Source: Alteribacter aurantiacus DSM 18675 (GTDB lineage Bacteria > Bacillota > Bacilli > Bacillales > Salisediminibacteriaceae). Taken from it: DNA of 64,000 nucleotides. The stretch is taken from positions 62,001-126,000 of the forward strand of contig NZ_AUCJ01000010.1 of NCBI RefSeq assembly GCF_000429705.1. The letters are read 5' to 3'. Position numbers and translations under genes: made by a program. The stretch's first letter is position 1. Every line of letters starts with the position of its first letter. Positions 32,200 to 43,200 of the stretch are shown in pieces. The notes beneath the pieces were generated by a model. That model did not search any database, was not told the DNA's origin, and saw only the letters and a list, made by a program, of their open reading frames with translations.

Positions 32200-34692
32200 A
32201 TGAAGACACTACATTTAATTTGTAACGCTCATCTTGATCCTGCGTGGCTTTGGGAGCTAGAGGAGGGTGCAGGAGAAGCTCTTTCTACCTTTCGTATTGC
32301 TGCTAATTTTTGTGAAGAGTTTGATACATTCGTGTTTAATCACAATGAAGTTATTCTATACAAATGGATCGAAGAGTATGATCCAGATTTATTTAAGAGA
32401 ATCCAACATCTAGTAGAGCAAGGAAAGTGGCATATTATGGGCGGTTGGTATCTACAACCCGATTGCAATATGCCGAGCGGAGAAGCATTTATCAGGCAGA
32501 TTTTAACGGGAAGACGTTATTTTGATGAAAAATTCAATAAACGTCCGACCACCGCTATCAACTTTGATTCATTTGGACATACAAGAGGATTAGTACAGAT
32601 AATGAAAAAGTCAGGTTATGATTCCTATATTTTTTGCCGGCCTGATCAAAATGACTGCCCCTTACCTTCAGAAGACTTTACATGGGTAGGCTATGATGGG
32701 TCTGAGATTTTAGGACACAGAGCATATAAAGCCTATTTATCGGGACTTGGAAAAGCAAATATAAAAGTAAGAGATTGGCTTGCTGAACACCCTGAAAGAA
32801 GTGAGGGACTTGTGTTGTGGGGGGTTGGAAACCATGGAGGAGGGCCTTCTAGAGCTGACTTAATAAAATTAGAAGAATTGAAAAAGGAAGAAACTAATTA
32901 TGCTATCACACACTCCTTGCCGGAATCCTACTTTGAAGATCTCCGAAATAATAATGTACCTCTTCCAAAATATGAAGCGGACTTAAACCCGTGGGCTGTA
33001 GGATGCTATACTTCTCAAATTTTAGTCAAACAAAAAAACCGTATGTTAGAAAATGATATTTTTTTAGTGGAAAAAATGATGGCACATGCCTCGTTACTTG
33101 GGCTCTGTAAGTATCCAAAAGCCGAGATTGATGAAGCTATAAGTGACTTAATGGTCATACAGTTCCATGATATTTTAGCCGGAACATCGATACAAAAGGT
33201 AGAAGATAATGCCATACGACAAGCTAATCATGGCCTGGAGATTCTGGCAAGACTAAAAGCTCGAGCATTTTTTGCTTTAACAAGCGGGCAGAGACAGGCT
33301 GAAGATGGTGAAGTGCCTATCTTTATCTATAATCCCCATCCTTTTAAAATTCAAAGTAATTTTGAATGTGAATTTCAGATTCCGAAGGGTTCAAAAGATA
33401 AAAAAGAAATACCTTCTATTAAAGTGAATGGAGTAGGTATTCCATGTCAAATGGAACGAGAAGAGAGCAACCTCTATGTTAAGGGCAGAAAACGTGTTGT
33501 GTTTGAAGCGGAATTGGAGCCCGGACAAATCAATCGTTTCGACTTTAGTTATGAGGATGAAATAACAGATAGTAATGATAGAGCTGAAGTTTTGGAGAAA
33601 CAGGATGGTTATATCTCATTCAAAACAAAAGACCTCCATGTGTTGATTAATCGAAACACAGGTTTTTTTGACCGGTTAGAGGTTGATGGAGAGAATTTTA
33701 TAAAAAAAGGTGCCTTTAAACCAATTGTAATTGAGGATAATGATGATTCATGGGGCAGTCAAGTCAAAAGCTTCCCAAACAAAATTGGGGAATTTGAACT
33801 TGTCACGGAAAAAAACGATACAGATTCTTTAGTTGGAAATCAAACATTGGATTCTGTTCGCATCATTGAGGATGGAAGAGTAAGAACGGTCGTTGAAGCA
33901 TCATTTAAATATCAAGGTTCGTATATTTGCCAACGTTATTTCTTACCAAAGCAAGGGACCGAAATAAAAGTAACTCTTACTGTGTATTGGAATGAAAAAT
34001 GTAAGATGCTTAAACTCTCGGTACCAACTGAATTGCCGTCTGCAAAATATCTGGGACAGGTTGCTTATGGCAATGAAAATCTTCCAATTGGAGACCGTGA
34101 AGTAGTAACTCAAAAATGGTCATGTGCCGTATCAAACGACTCAAATAAAGCTCTAACCTGTATTAATAATGGTATTTATGGATCGAATTTTTCAGATGGA
34201 GAAATTAGACTTTCGTTAATGAGATCGCCAGGATATGCGTCCCTTCACGGCGGTGGCAATGAGGATGTTATGCCCAATGACAGGTTTTCAAAATACAGCG
34301 ACCAAGGTCAGAGAGAATTTACTTTTTGGTTTAATGCTGGGAAAGTTGAAGAACGTTTATCACTAATTGACCGGGAAGCTCTTATTCATAATGAAAAACC
34401 ATACCATCTAACCTATTTCCCTTCCGGAGAAGGGAAGGTTCATGAGCCTCTCATCAAGTTATCAGATAACGTGGTTCAGGTAGCTACCTTTAAGCAATCA
34501 GAAAAAGATCAAAATGAATATATTATTCGTTTATTTGAGCCTACGGGACAAAAACGTACGACCACAATGGCTATCCCAGTACTACAAATTGAAGAAGAGA
34601 TACATTTAAATATATTTGAAATAAAGACGTTTTCAGTAAATATCAGTACTAGGGAAATCAAGGAAGTGAACATAATCGAGGAAGGAAAGTGA
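32200..34692 (+). CDS. GH38 alpha-mannosidase (first)
   Basis: A retaining alpha-mannosidase of family GH38, 830 residues. The zinc-binding start motif LICNAHLDPAWLWELEEG is at the N-terminus, and the nucleophile region is NFDSFGHTRG (D123). The FHDILAGTS motif and C-terminal beta-sandwich domains follow. No signal peptide, so it acts in the cytoplasm on imported oligosaccharide. Two starts are possible: ATG 32191 (3 bases after GGAGG) and ATG 32200 (12 bases); I choose the second because family members begin with MK and a hydrophobic strand. The gene lies within 10 bp of the aminotransferase gene. Confidence 0.85.
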   Translation: MKTLHLICNAHLDPAWLWELEEGAGEALSTFRIAANFCEEFDTFVFNHNEVILYKWIEEYDPDLFKRIQHLVEQGKWHIMGGWYLQPDCNMPSGEAFIRQILTGRRYFDEKFNKRPTTAINFDSFGHTRGLVQIMKKSGYDSYIFCRPDQNDCPLPSEDFTWVGYDGSEILGHRAYKAYLSGLGKANIKVRDWLAEHPERSEGLVLWGVGNHGGGPSRADLIKLEELKKEETNYAITHSLPESYFEDLRNNNVPLPKYEADLNPWAVGCYTSQILVKQKNRMLENDIFLVEKMMAHASLLGLCKYPKAEIDEAISDLMVIQFHDILAGTSIQKVEDNAIRQANHGLEILARLKARAFFALTSGQRQAEDGEVPIFIYNPHPFKIQSNFECEFQIPKGSKDKKEIPSIKVNGVGIPCQMEREESNLYVKGRKRVVFEAELEPGQINRFDFSYEDEITDSNDRAEVLEKQDGYISFKTKDLHVLINRNTGFFDRLEVDGENFIKKGAFKPIVIEDNDDSWGSQVKSFPNKIGEFELVTEKNDTDSLVGNQTLDSVRIIEDGRVRTVVEASFKYQGSYICQRYFLPKQGTEIKVTLTVYWNEKCKMLKLSVPTELPSAKYLGQVAYGNENLPIGDREVVTQKWSCAVSNDSNKALTCINNGIYGSNFSDGEIRLSLMRSPGYASLHGGGNEDVMPNDRFSKYSDQGQREFTFWFNAGKVEERLSLIDREALIHNEKPYHLTYFPSGEGKVHEPLIKLSDNVVQVATFKQSEKDQNEYIIRLFEPTGQKRTTTMAIPVLQIEEEIHLNIFEIKTFSVNISTREIKEVNIIEEGK

Positions 34693-34701
34693 GGGAATGA
34701 G

Positions 34702-35898
34702 ATGAAGGAGTTAGCGATAAATGGTGGGAATCCAGTTTTTACAAAACCATTTCCAACTTGGCCAATATACGGTGAAGAAGAAGAGAAAGCTGTAATCGAT
34801 GTGGTCCGATCAGGAAAGTGGGGAGGAACAAATAGAAGGTTACTTCCAGAATTAGAAATGAAGTTTTCGCAAATGCACGAAGCTGACTTTGCCATTCCTG
34901 TTACAAACGGCACATTAGGAATTACTGTAGCGTTACAAGCTTCAGGTGTCGAACCAGGTGATGAAGTGATTATGCCACCTTACACTTTTATTGCTACTGC
35001 TTCTTCAGCACTTTTATTTGGTGCCATTCCAGTTTTTGCAGATGTGGAAGAAGATACACTCTTAATGGATCCAGATAAAGTAGAAGCAGCTATCACTGAA
35101 AAAACGAAAGCAATCGTAACAGTTCACCTGGCTGGTGCTTCATCAGACCTTACTCGCCTAAAACAGATTGCTAACAACTATGGGCTTCCTTTAATTGAAG
35201 ATGCAGCACAAGCAATCGGCACTGAATGGAAAAATAAGAAGGTTGGAGCAATAGGTGATTTTGGCACATTCAGCTTTCAGTCGGGTAAAAACGTGACTTC
35301 AGGGGAAGGCGGTATGATCCTGACCAATGATGAAGAGTTAGCGGATACAGCATGGTCGATTACAAATGTAGGGAGGATCCGTAAAGGGAAGTGGTACCAA
35401 CACGAAAGAGTGGGGTGGAATTTAAGAATGACGGAGTTCCAGGCAGCAATACTACTTGCTCAATTAGGTAGGTATAAGGGGCAACTGGAGAAACGTCAAA
35501 ATAACGCTAGATTACTAGATCAATCTATAAACGAAATTGAAGGAATTAAATCAATAGAGAGCTATAAAGAAACATCCGCTCATTCATATCATTTGTATAT
35601 GTTTAGAATTACTGATGCGAAGGAGAGAGGCATAGACAAAACAGAATTTTCAAAGCGTCTTACTGGAGAAGGAATACCTGTTCAAAACGGGTACGTTTCT
35701 TTAAACCAAAACATGGCCATTGTTAATGAAATAGAAAAACGAACAGGAAGAAAATACTTAAACCATTGTCCTATCAGTGAAAAAGCTGCTAATGAAGAAG
35801 TATTGTGGCTTCCCCAAAATGTTTTGCTTGCAGAAGAAGAGGATATGACAAAAATTAAATTTGCTATTGATAAGGTGATTCATTCATTTCAAAGATAG
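34702..35898 (+). CDS. DegT/DnrJ/EryC1/StrS-family aminotransferase
   Basis: A PLP-dependent sugar aminotransferase fold, 398 residues. Motifs: LGITVALQASGVEPGDEVIMPPYTFIATASS, the PLP-phosphate segment, VEDAAQAIGTEWK, and the PLP lysine K196 in SFQSGKNVTSGEGG. These enzymes normally add an amino group to a keto-sugar in antibiotic or cell-wall pathways. Here it sits in a catabolic operon, so it may run in reverse to deaminate an amino sugar (inference). In B. subtilis the NtdA/NtdC pair shows a similar aminotransferase plus Gfo/Idh partnership; a Gfo/Idh enzyme lies at 44838 in this operon. Confidence 0.8.
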   Translation: MKELAINGGNPVFTKPFPTWPIYGEEEEKAVIDVVRSGKWGGTNRRLLPELEMKFSQMHEADFAIPVTNGTLGITVALQASGVEPGDEVIMPPYTFIATASSALLFGAIPVFADVEEDTLLMDPDKVEAAITEKTKAIVTVHLAGASSDLTRLKQIANNYGLPLIEDAAQAIGTEWKNKKVGAIGDFGTFSFQSGKNVTSGEGGMILTNDEELADTAWSITNVGRIRKGKWYQHERVGWNLRMTEFQAAILLAQLGRYKGQLEKRQNNARLLDQSINEIEGIKSIESYKETSAHSYHLYMFRITDAKERGIDKTEFSKRLTGEGIPVQNGYVSLNQNMAIVNEIEKRTGRKYLNHCPISEKAANEEVLWLPQNVLLAEEEDMTKIKFAIDKVIHSFQR

Positions 35899-35914
35899 TA
35901 AGGAGTTAAAATTC

Positions 35915-37636
35915 ATGAAAATGGCTAACATTGGTGTTTTATTTGACCACGAGTCGGCAAATATTCATTGGCAGTATGGGATCAACGTCTTTCAATCCTA
36001 TATAGGGGAATTGCTTTCGCAATACAGGATCCCATTTGACTGGATCAACAATCCAGATTCCCCCATGCTTACATCCTATGACTTAATCATCGTGGCATTG
36101 GTTAAAGAAGATAAAAAGACAGCTGACTTTCTGTGGGATTACATGGAAAAAGGAGGGGCTGTCGTTGCACTTTCCAACCTCAACTCTTTAGCAAAGAGAT
36201 TAGGTTATCAACGAGGACCTACTATGGATCGAGGCTATGCGGACGTGAGTGCATTCATAGATGCAGCGTTTCCTCTCCTTTGTTTAAAGTCTGTTCCTTG
36301 GATTAAAACAGGTGAGTCTCATTCGGCGGAAGAGCAATATGGGCATGTAAATGAAAACTTTCCGAATGGGGAGAGACATTGTTCTGTTGTTGATAAATTC
36401 TGTATTGGGAAAGGGGTACTTTATCGGTGGTCCGTAGATCTCACATCCACGATCGTCGGTTTGCAACAGGGAACCCGCCCGGTGCTTGAAGATGGTGTTC
36501 CGGCTCCGGATAATTCAGCTTCCATTGATGATTTTCATTTGAAGTCAGATGATTCTTCAGAAGTACACTGGGAGCATGATCGGTTAAAAACAGATGCTAA
36601 CGCCCCCTATTTTGCATACCCCTATGCTGATTTGTGGAGGGAAGCATTTCAGTCTTATTTAATAAGCTGCTGTCTTGAAATTGGTGTGGGATTGCCGTTT
36701 GTTGGTTATTGGCCTGAAGGAACAGATAGTGTTGTATCCATTTCTTTTGACAGTGATTATAACGAGGATAAGCACGCGGATAAGACATTAGACTTTTTGC
36801 AAGGGTTAAACATCCCTACTACATGGTGCATGATGGAACCAGGTTATAGTGATGAGATTTATAAGCGTGTTGTTAAAGAAGGACATGAATTAGCATTTCA
36901 TTATAATGCAGTCGCTGAGGACAATGGTTCATGGGGAGAAAGGGAATTTTCAAGACAATTAAACTGGCTGAAAGAGGTAACTGGATTAAAGGAGGTAACG
37001 TCAAATAAAAACCATCTCACCCGTTTTGAAGGCTGGGGTGAACTTTACCAGTGGTGTGAAAAGTATGGTATCTCTTCAGACCAGACAAGAGGAAACAGCA
37101 AGAAAGGAAATGTCGGTTTTTTATTCGGTACTTGTCATCCTTATTTTCCAATCGCTTGGTTTGACGAACAAAATCGTATTTATGATGTTTTAGAGATTGG
37201 ATTTATGCTGGGAGATTACAATAAAGCGGACTTCAGCGTTGTTCCTCCATTACTCGATAAAGTTCAAGAAGTACACGGGGTTGCTCATATAGTGTTTCAT
37301 CAGGTACATATATACAACCAATCCTCAGTTCGAGAGTTACTATCGAATGTTGTTCAACAAGCAAGAGCCCGTGAAATGAGTATCTGGACAGGTGAGACAA
37401 TAAATAAATGGTACAGAGCGCGCAGAAAAGTACATATCGAAGGAATTAACGACCATGGTGAACCTGTTATTAATTGCGGTGAAGAGATTGAGGGAGTTGT
37501 AGTTTATGTACCCATTCATAATCAGAAAAATCCGGATGTATCTGATGAAAACGTAAAGCTGATAAATCATTTATGGTGCAGAAAGTATGTGTTTTCCTCT
37601 GGGGTTAGTCATGAAGGAGGTTTAGCTCATGGGTAG
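35915..37636 (+). CDS. Two-domain protein: GATase-like domain plus divergent NodB-type deacetylase
   Basis: A 573-residue cytoplasmic protein. Residues 1-110 look like a class I glutamine-amidotransferase/ThuA-type flavodoxin-like domain (IGVLFDHESANIHWQYG, YDLIIVALVKED, GAVVALSNLNSLA). From about 265 a NodB-like polysaccharide deacetylase fold begins: SISFDSDYN (metal-Asp motif), then GHELAFHYNA (the H..H motif is altered), later GTCHPYFP and IVFHQVH. A C-terminal beta domain follows. It overlaps the next gene by 8 bases. Removal of an N- or O-acyl group from the oligosaccharide is the natural guess. The pairing of these two domains is unusual to me. Confidence 0.5.
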   Translation: MKMANIGVLFDHESANIHWQYGINVFQSYIGELLSQYRIPFDWINNPDSPMLTSYDLIIVALVKEDKKTADFLWDYMEKGGAVVALSNLNSLAKRLGYQRGPTMDRGYADVSAFIDAAFPLLCLKSVPWIKTGESHSAEEQYGHVNENFPNGERHCSVVDKFCIGKGVLYRWSVDLTSTIVGLQQGTRPVLEDGVPAPDNSASIDDFHLKSDDSSEVHWEHDRLKTDANAPYFAYPYADLWREAFQSYLISCCLEIGVGLPFVGYWPEGTDSVVSISFDSDYNEDKHADKTLDFLQGLNIPTTWCMMEPGYSDEIYKRVVKEGHELAFHYNAVAEDNGSWGEREFSRQLNWLKEVTGLKEVTSNKNHLTRFEGWGELYQWCEKYGISSDQTRGNSKKGNVGFLFGTCHPYFPIAWFDEQNRIYDVLEIGFMLGDYNKADFSVVPPLLDKVQEVHGVAHIVFHQVHIYNQSSVRELLSNVVQQARAREMSIWTGETINKWYRARRKVHIEGINDHGEPVINCGEEIEGVVVYVPIHNQKNPDVSDENVKLINHLWCRKYVFSSGVSHEGGLAHG

Positions 37637-40109
37637 AGCGTTATCTGAAAAAAAGTGGAAGGTTCCGCGGGTCAATTGGGAAGGTGCAATTGAAAATACC
37701 ATGTCCAGGAGGCTGAAAAAAGTATTAATGAACTGGATTCCTTTCGCAGAGGGTCAATTTCATACATGGTCTGATAAACCTAACTGCGGTTATTTTTTTA
37801 GGGGTGATTTCTGGTATATGTCTGACTGTTCTTCTACCACATTGGTTTACGCCATTCTTTCTAAGCTAGGAGAATATGATCAATCCATCACGGGGGTTCC
37901 CCGTACGGAGTTAAAAGAAAAAGCAATCAAAGTGATTCGATATATGGGATTTACCCATGACGTAGGACCAAAAGATTGTGTAAGAGTTAAAGGATCAAAT
38001 CCTTACTGTAGCGGAAAAAAGTGGGGAGGAGAAGGGGATCGCTTCTTTATGGCCAGCCAAAACGGACGAACTATCGGTTCAATCGCACAGGCAGCATGGC
38101 TTTTATGGGAAGACCTTGATAATGAAACGAAGGTTTTAGTTCAAGGTATGATTACAAGTTATGCAGACAAATGGTCTATGGAAGAGCCCCGCAATGGAAG
38201 CTATTATGATACTCAATGTGAAGAGAATGCCTGGACAGCAGCAGGTATCGCAGCCGGAGTAGCAATGTTTCCTTACCACCCAAACCATGATATCTGGGTT
38301 TCTGGATTTCAAAAATGGTCAATTAACTCAGTAACAACCTATTATGACAGGTTAACTTCAAGGTCAGGCCTTATAGAGCCATTAGATGATACAGATATTA
38401 GGTCTATAACTTTTCATCCTGATTACACAACGGAAAATCATGCATTCGTTCACCCAAGTTACCTTTGTGCTGGAATTAATTTAAGAGCAGCTCACATCAA
38501 CTTAGCCCTAATGGGGGGACAAAAGATATTAGATTCAGCAACTTTTAATAATAAGGAATTATATGATCGAACAGTAAAAGTTTGGGCGCAGTTCGACGGG
38601 TTGGCAGTTCCTATTCAAGGCCAGGACTGGTGGTATAACCGTCACCATGAACGCCAATTGACCCACGCTGTTCTTAATGTTATTCACAATGACCCTGATG
38701 CTGCCAGGTATGAAAGAAATGCATTAGAGAGTATTGAAAAACTGCAGGGGAGTAACCAAAGAGGGTGTTTGCTAGAAGAAAAAGGGGAGAACCTCGTTCT
38801 AAATGCAGATCACGATCAATCTGCAATAGACTTCGAACATGGTTCTGCAGTTGATTTAGCCAGCTCATATCTCTTACATGTATTTGGTGGTGAAGGTGCT
38901 AAGCCAAGTGATCAGAAAGAAATGATGTCAAGGTTAACAGGAGTTTACGACTACCCTCACGGGAATGCGATCGTGCACCGAACAAAGAATTCATTTTCTA
39001 CTTTTAGCTGGCGTAACAGTGTCATGGGTTTAACACTTCCTAACAAAGGACTATGGAATATAACGCCTTTGTTTAATAGTTATACAGGTCTAGTGGAGAT
39101 GGAGAATACGGATAATGCCTATGGTGTCACCAATGAGAAAAGAGTTCAGCGAGTCAGAGATCACAATATTAACAAACGGTCAAATGGGTTTGGGGCAACG
39201 GTAAGTTTCGATAGAGGGGCAAATAAAGAAGTATCTCAAGATGTCCACTTTGTATCCTTACCTAACGGCACATCAGTTTATACAGAACAATTTCATGTGA
39301 ATGAGCCCAGTAGTGTGACTGATGTTAAAACCGGAATGATCGGAATTAGGAATGAAAATTATATAAAAATGCCTGAGCTGGCTAAAGGAGAAAGAACAAT
39401 TTACTTACCTGACAAAAAAGAGAGTTTCGCTGGTTTCTATGGGTATGAACCAGATAGGGTAACTAAGTACCCACCCTGTACTTTCGTGAATGTTGATGAC
39501 GAAATAGGATATATCTTAGGTGGCTCAAGGGGAGTTACCTATATAAATAAACATCAGTACACCAAATGGAAAGGTATTGAGGATATATTAATCCTTAATG
39601 ATATGGGTAAGGAAGAATTTCAGAAGCGTGGCGTTTTAAGTCCATTTACAGTAATTAGTTTGCCAAACTACTCCTATGAAGAAACCAAAGAAATGGTTAG
39701 TAGTACTCGTTTCCTAAAAACTAATCATGAGGGTGTAGTGATGATTAACTTAAATGGTAGCTTGGTCTTTTCTAACAGTAATAAAAGAGAGTTAACGGTT
39801 TTAGGCGAAACACCTATAAACTCAAAAACTGTCCAGTTATTTAAGGGGAAGAATGATATCGTCAATAATCGTTTCAGGTGGAGTGGGAGAATAGATGAAT
39901 TCTGTTCAGGCTATATCGAAGCTTCCTGCGCCATCACATTTAAAGATTTGATGAACGTCGATGTTAATGTAAGCGTTTTAGATACTCAAGTTATTTTTGA
40001 AAATAAAGGAAATGACTCTCTATCCTTTACCCTTAGAGAAAATAATACAGTACGGGAAGTAATTATTACACCGAGGGATACGGTAACCTATTCATTTAGT
40101 AATGCGTGA
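37629..40109 (+). CDS. Large uncharacterised protein, possible carbohydrate-active enzyme, 826 aa
   Basis: There is no signal peptide. The first 400 residues are helical and rich in Trp/Tyr/His (GYFFRGDFWYMSDCSSTTLVYAIL, NAWTAAGIAAGVAMFPYHPNHD, QDWWYNRHHERQLTHAVL), compatible with an (alpha/alpha) toroid as in polysaccharide lyases of the heparinase II/III type. The last 400 are beta-rich with repeated strands (VSLPNGTSVYTEQFHV, GFYGYEPDRV). GGAGG precedes the ATG within the preceding gene, so the two are translationally coupled. A lyase or glucuronidase-like role is only a fold-level guess. Confidence 0.45.
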   Translation: MGRALSEKKWKVPRVNWEGAIENTMSRRLKKVLMNWIPFAEGQFHTWSDKPNCGYFFRGDFWYMSDCSSTTLVYAILSKLGEYDQSITGVPRTELKEKAIKVIRYMGFTHDVGPKDCVRVKGSNPYCSGKKWGGEGDRFFMASQNGRTIGSIAQAAWLLWEDLDNETKVLVQGMITSYADKWSMEEPRNGSYYDTQCEENAWTAAGIAAGVAMFPYHPNHDIWVSGFQKWSINSVTTYYDRLTSRSGLIEPLDDTDIRSITFHPDYTTENHAFVHPSYLCAGINLRAAHINLALMGGQKILDSATFNNKELYDRTVKVWAQFDGLAVPIQGQDWWYNRHHERQLTHAVLNVIHNDPDAARYERNALESIEKLQGSNQRGCLLEEKGENLVLNADHDQSAIDFEHGSAVDLASSYLLHVFGGEGAKPSDQKEMMSRLTGVYDYPHGNAIVHRTKNSFSTFSWRNSVMGLTLPNKGLWNITPLFNSYTGLVEMENTDNAYGVTNEKRVQRVRDHNINKRSNGFGATVSFDRGANKEVSQDVHFVSLPNGTSVYTEQFHVNEPSSVTDVKTGMIGIRNENYIKMPELAKGERTIYLPDKKESFAGFYGYEPDRVTKYPPCTFVNVDDEIGYILGGSRGVTYINKHQYTKWKGIEDILILNDMGKEEFQKRGVLSPFTVISLPNYSYEETKEMVSSTRFLKTNHEGVVMINLNGSLVFSNSNKRELTVLGETPINSKTVQLFKGKNDIVNNRFRWSGRIDEFCSGYIEASCAITFKDLMNVDVNVSVLDTQVIFENKGNDSLSFTLRENNTVREVIITPRDTVTYSFSNA

Positions 40110-40205
40110 AATGTAGGTTTGCAATGAGGATAGACTGTTCTTTCAAATCATTGAAAATTCAGTTATTAAAATAAACGAATGCTCTTAAACGAACGGAGGT
40201 ATCTA

Positions 40206-43200
40206 ATGTTTTTCTCAAAAGAAAAGCTGAGATCAAGAATAGAGGAATTAGCCGAATATAGGTACCGCGATAAAAGGCACTTTCAAACATTTGACAAAAT
40301 AGAAGATAACGGAGAAGTAGGTACCAAACCGCCAACAATTAGAGGTTCTAATAACAAAATGGCCATCGGAGATTGTTGGACAGGGCGTGATAAATACTTG
40401 TGGCTTCAGACTCAATCTCTAATTCCACATGATTGGAGCGGAAAGAAAGTATTGGGTTTATTTGACTTTGGCCGGACAGGTAGTTGTCACAATTCGGGAT
40501 TCGAATCCTTACTTTATTTGAATGGAACTCCGTACCAAGGGGTGGATTCTAATCACCAAGAAGTTTTTATTTCAGATGAACTGGTGGGAACAGAAGTATC
40601 TTTTCAATTCAGGCTGTGGTCTGGACTGGAAGGGGGCGGAAAACCAGTCTTACAAGAACATAAAATTAAAAAAGCATGTATCACCTGGTTAGATGAACCG
40701 ACAGATGATTTATACTTTACCGGATTAAGTTTAATAGATACGGTAACTGAATTAGATGAAAATCAATCGGAGTACTTTAAGATTATTCAATTATTGGACC
40801 AATCGTTTTTATTAATTGATTGGGCTTACCCGGGATCTGAGAACTTCTACAGATCAGTAAAAGAAGCAAATGACAGGCTCCAGTCAGAACTGGGTAAGGT
40901 GGAAAAGAATCACGCTGTAACCGTAAGGTGTATTGGTCATACACATATTGATGTAGCATGGCTTTGGCGACTAAAGCACACTAGGGAAAAATGCGCTCGT
41001 TCTTTTTCTACAGTGTTACGTCTTATGGAACAATACCCTGAATACAAATTTCTGCAAACTCAGCCACAACTCTATGAATATATCAAAGAAGATTATCCAG
41101 AGATATATGAAAACATTAAGCTTCTGATATACGAAGGGAAATGGGAAGTGGATGGTGGGATGTGGCTAGAAGCCGATTGTAACCTTACATCCGGTGAATC
41201 CCTAGTTAGACAATTGCTGTTTGGTACGCGCTTTATTGAAAAAGAATTCAATAAACAGTGTAATTACTTATGGTTACCCGACGTCTTTGGCTATAGCTGG
41301 GCCTTACCTCAAATATTGAAGAAGTCAGGGATAGACACTTTCATGACCACTAAAATCAGTTGGAATCAATATAATAGAATGCCTCATGACACCTTCATAT
41401 GGAAAGGGATAGATGGAACTGAAATCCTTTCACACTTTATTACTACCCCGTATGCACACGCGGACCTAGGTTGGAGATACGATTATAACGGCCATATACT
41501 TCCCAAAACAGTGAAAGGAATATGGGACCAGTACCGTGATAAGTCAGTTAATCAAGAAATGCTTTTGTCTTACGGATTTGGGGACGGAGGAGGGGGCGTA
41601 AATCGAGAAATGTTAGAAATGCGTCGTCGTCTCGATAAAATCCCTGGACTTCCTCATGTGAAAACCGGACGGGCAGATGAATATTTCAAAAACCTGCACG
41701 AAACAGTCAGCCAAACAGACCAGTATGTCCATACATGGGATGGGGAGCTTTACTTAGAGTACCACCGAGGTACATACACAAGTCAGGCAGAAAATAAAAA
41801 ATCAAATAGGAAACTAGAATTAGCTTACCGAGAGGTCGAATGGCTAAGTGTAATGGACAGCCTCTTAAAATCTGATTGGGGCACTTACCCTCAGCAATAT
41901 CTCAATGAGGGTTGGAAAATTGTTTTGCGAAATCAGTTCCATGATATTATTCCAGGTTCCTCAATTGCAGAGGTCTATGAAGATAGTAAAGAAGATTATG
42001 CTAAAGCAAACGATATTATCCGAGAAGTTAGAATGGAAAAAACCATGAATTTATGCCAAGAAAATGAGAAGAAAGATTTTCTTGTTTTTAACTCATCTCC
42101 ATGGCAATGTAACGATGTGGTACGTATTCCATCGGATGATCTTTTACAAGGAGGCAGTTTCATCGATTCGAGTGGTGAAACGTTGGTAGCCCAAAAGATG
42201 AATAATGAGTGGTTTATTAAAGCCCTCGTTCCGCCTATGGGATGGACTACAATCTCGTATGTACAAGAAAAGAATAAAGTAGAAGAATCTCCATTTAATG
42301 AAGTTCCTAATGGACTGAAAACCCCCTTTTATGAGCTTGAATGGAATAATGAAGGCCACTTGATAAAAATGTATGACTTAGAAGCACAGAGAAATATTCT
42401 TCAGGATGGAATGGCTGCAAATGTGTTGCAAGTTTTTGAGGATAAACCTTTACGGTGGGATGCATGGGATATTGATATCTTCTATCAGCAAAAAATGCAA
42501 GAAGTAAATCAGTTGGTTTCAGTATCTGTCAGAGAAGTTGGTCCATTGGCAGCTGCGGTCGACTTTGAGTGGGAATATATGAACTCAGTTCTTAAGCAAA
42601 CAATGATAGTTTATGCCACAAATAAAAGGATTGATTTTGTAACAGATATCATGTGGAGGGAGCAACAAAAATTACTAAAAGTCGCGTTTCCGGTTGATGT
42701 TCGAACGACAGAAGCAACTTATGATATACAGTTTGGGAATGTAAAGAGACCGACTCACTGGAACACCAGCTGGGATTATGCACGATTTGAATCGATGGGC
42801 CAACAATGGGTGGATCTATCAGAACAGTCTTATGGTGTGAGCTTATTAAATGATTGCAAATACGGATACGACATAAAAGATAGTGTGATAAGACTTTCGT
42901 TGATCAAGGCGGCTATTTACCCGGATGTAAACCAAGATATCGGAAAGCATACCTTTACGTACTCACTATACCCTCATGAAGGTCAATGGCTAGAAGGTAA
43001 AACAGTCAATGAAGCCTGGTCCCTAAATAATCCATTAACCTTTGGGGAGGGGACTGCCTCTAAGAAAGAGTTTTCTTTATTTAGAACTAACGCCGATAAC
43101 GTTATGATTGACACCGTAAAAAAAGCAGAAGACGAGAATAAAGTTTTACTACGTGTGCATGACTTTTCGGGTGGAAGACAACAGGTTCGTATTGAGAGTG

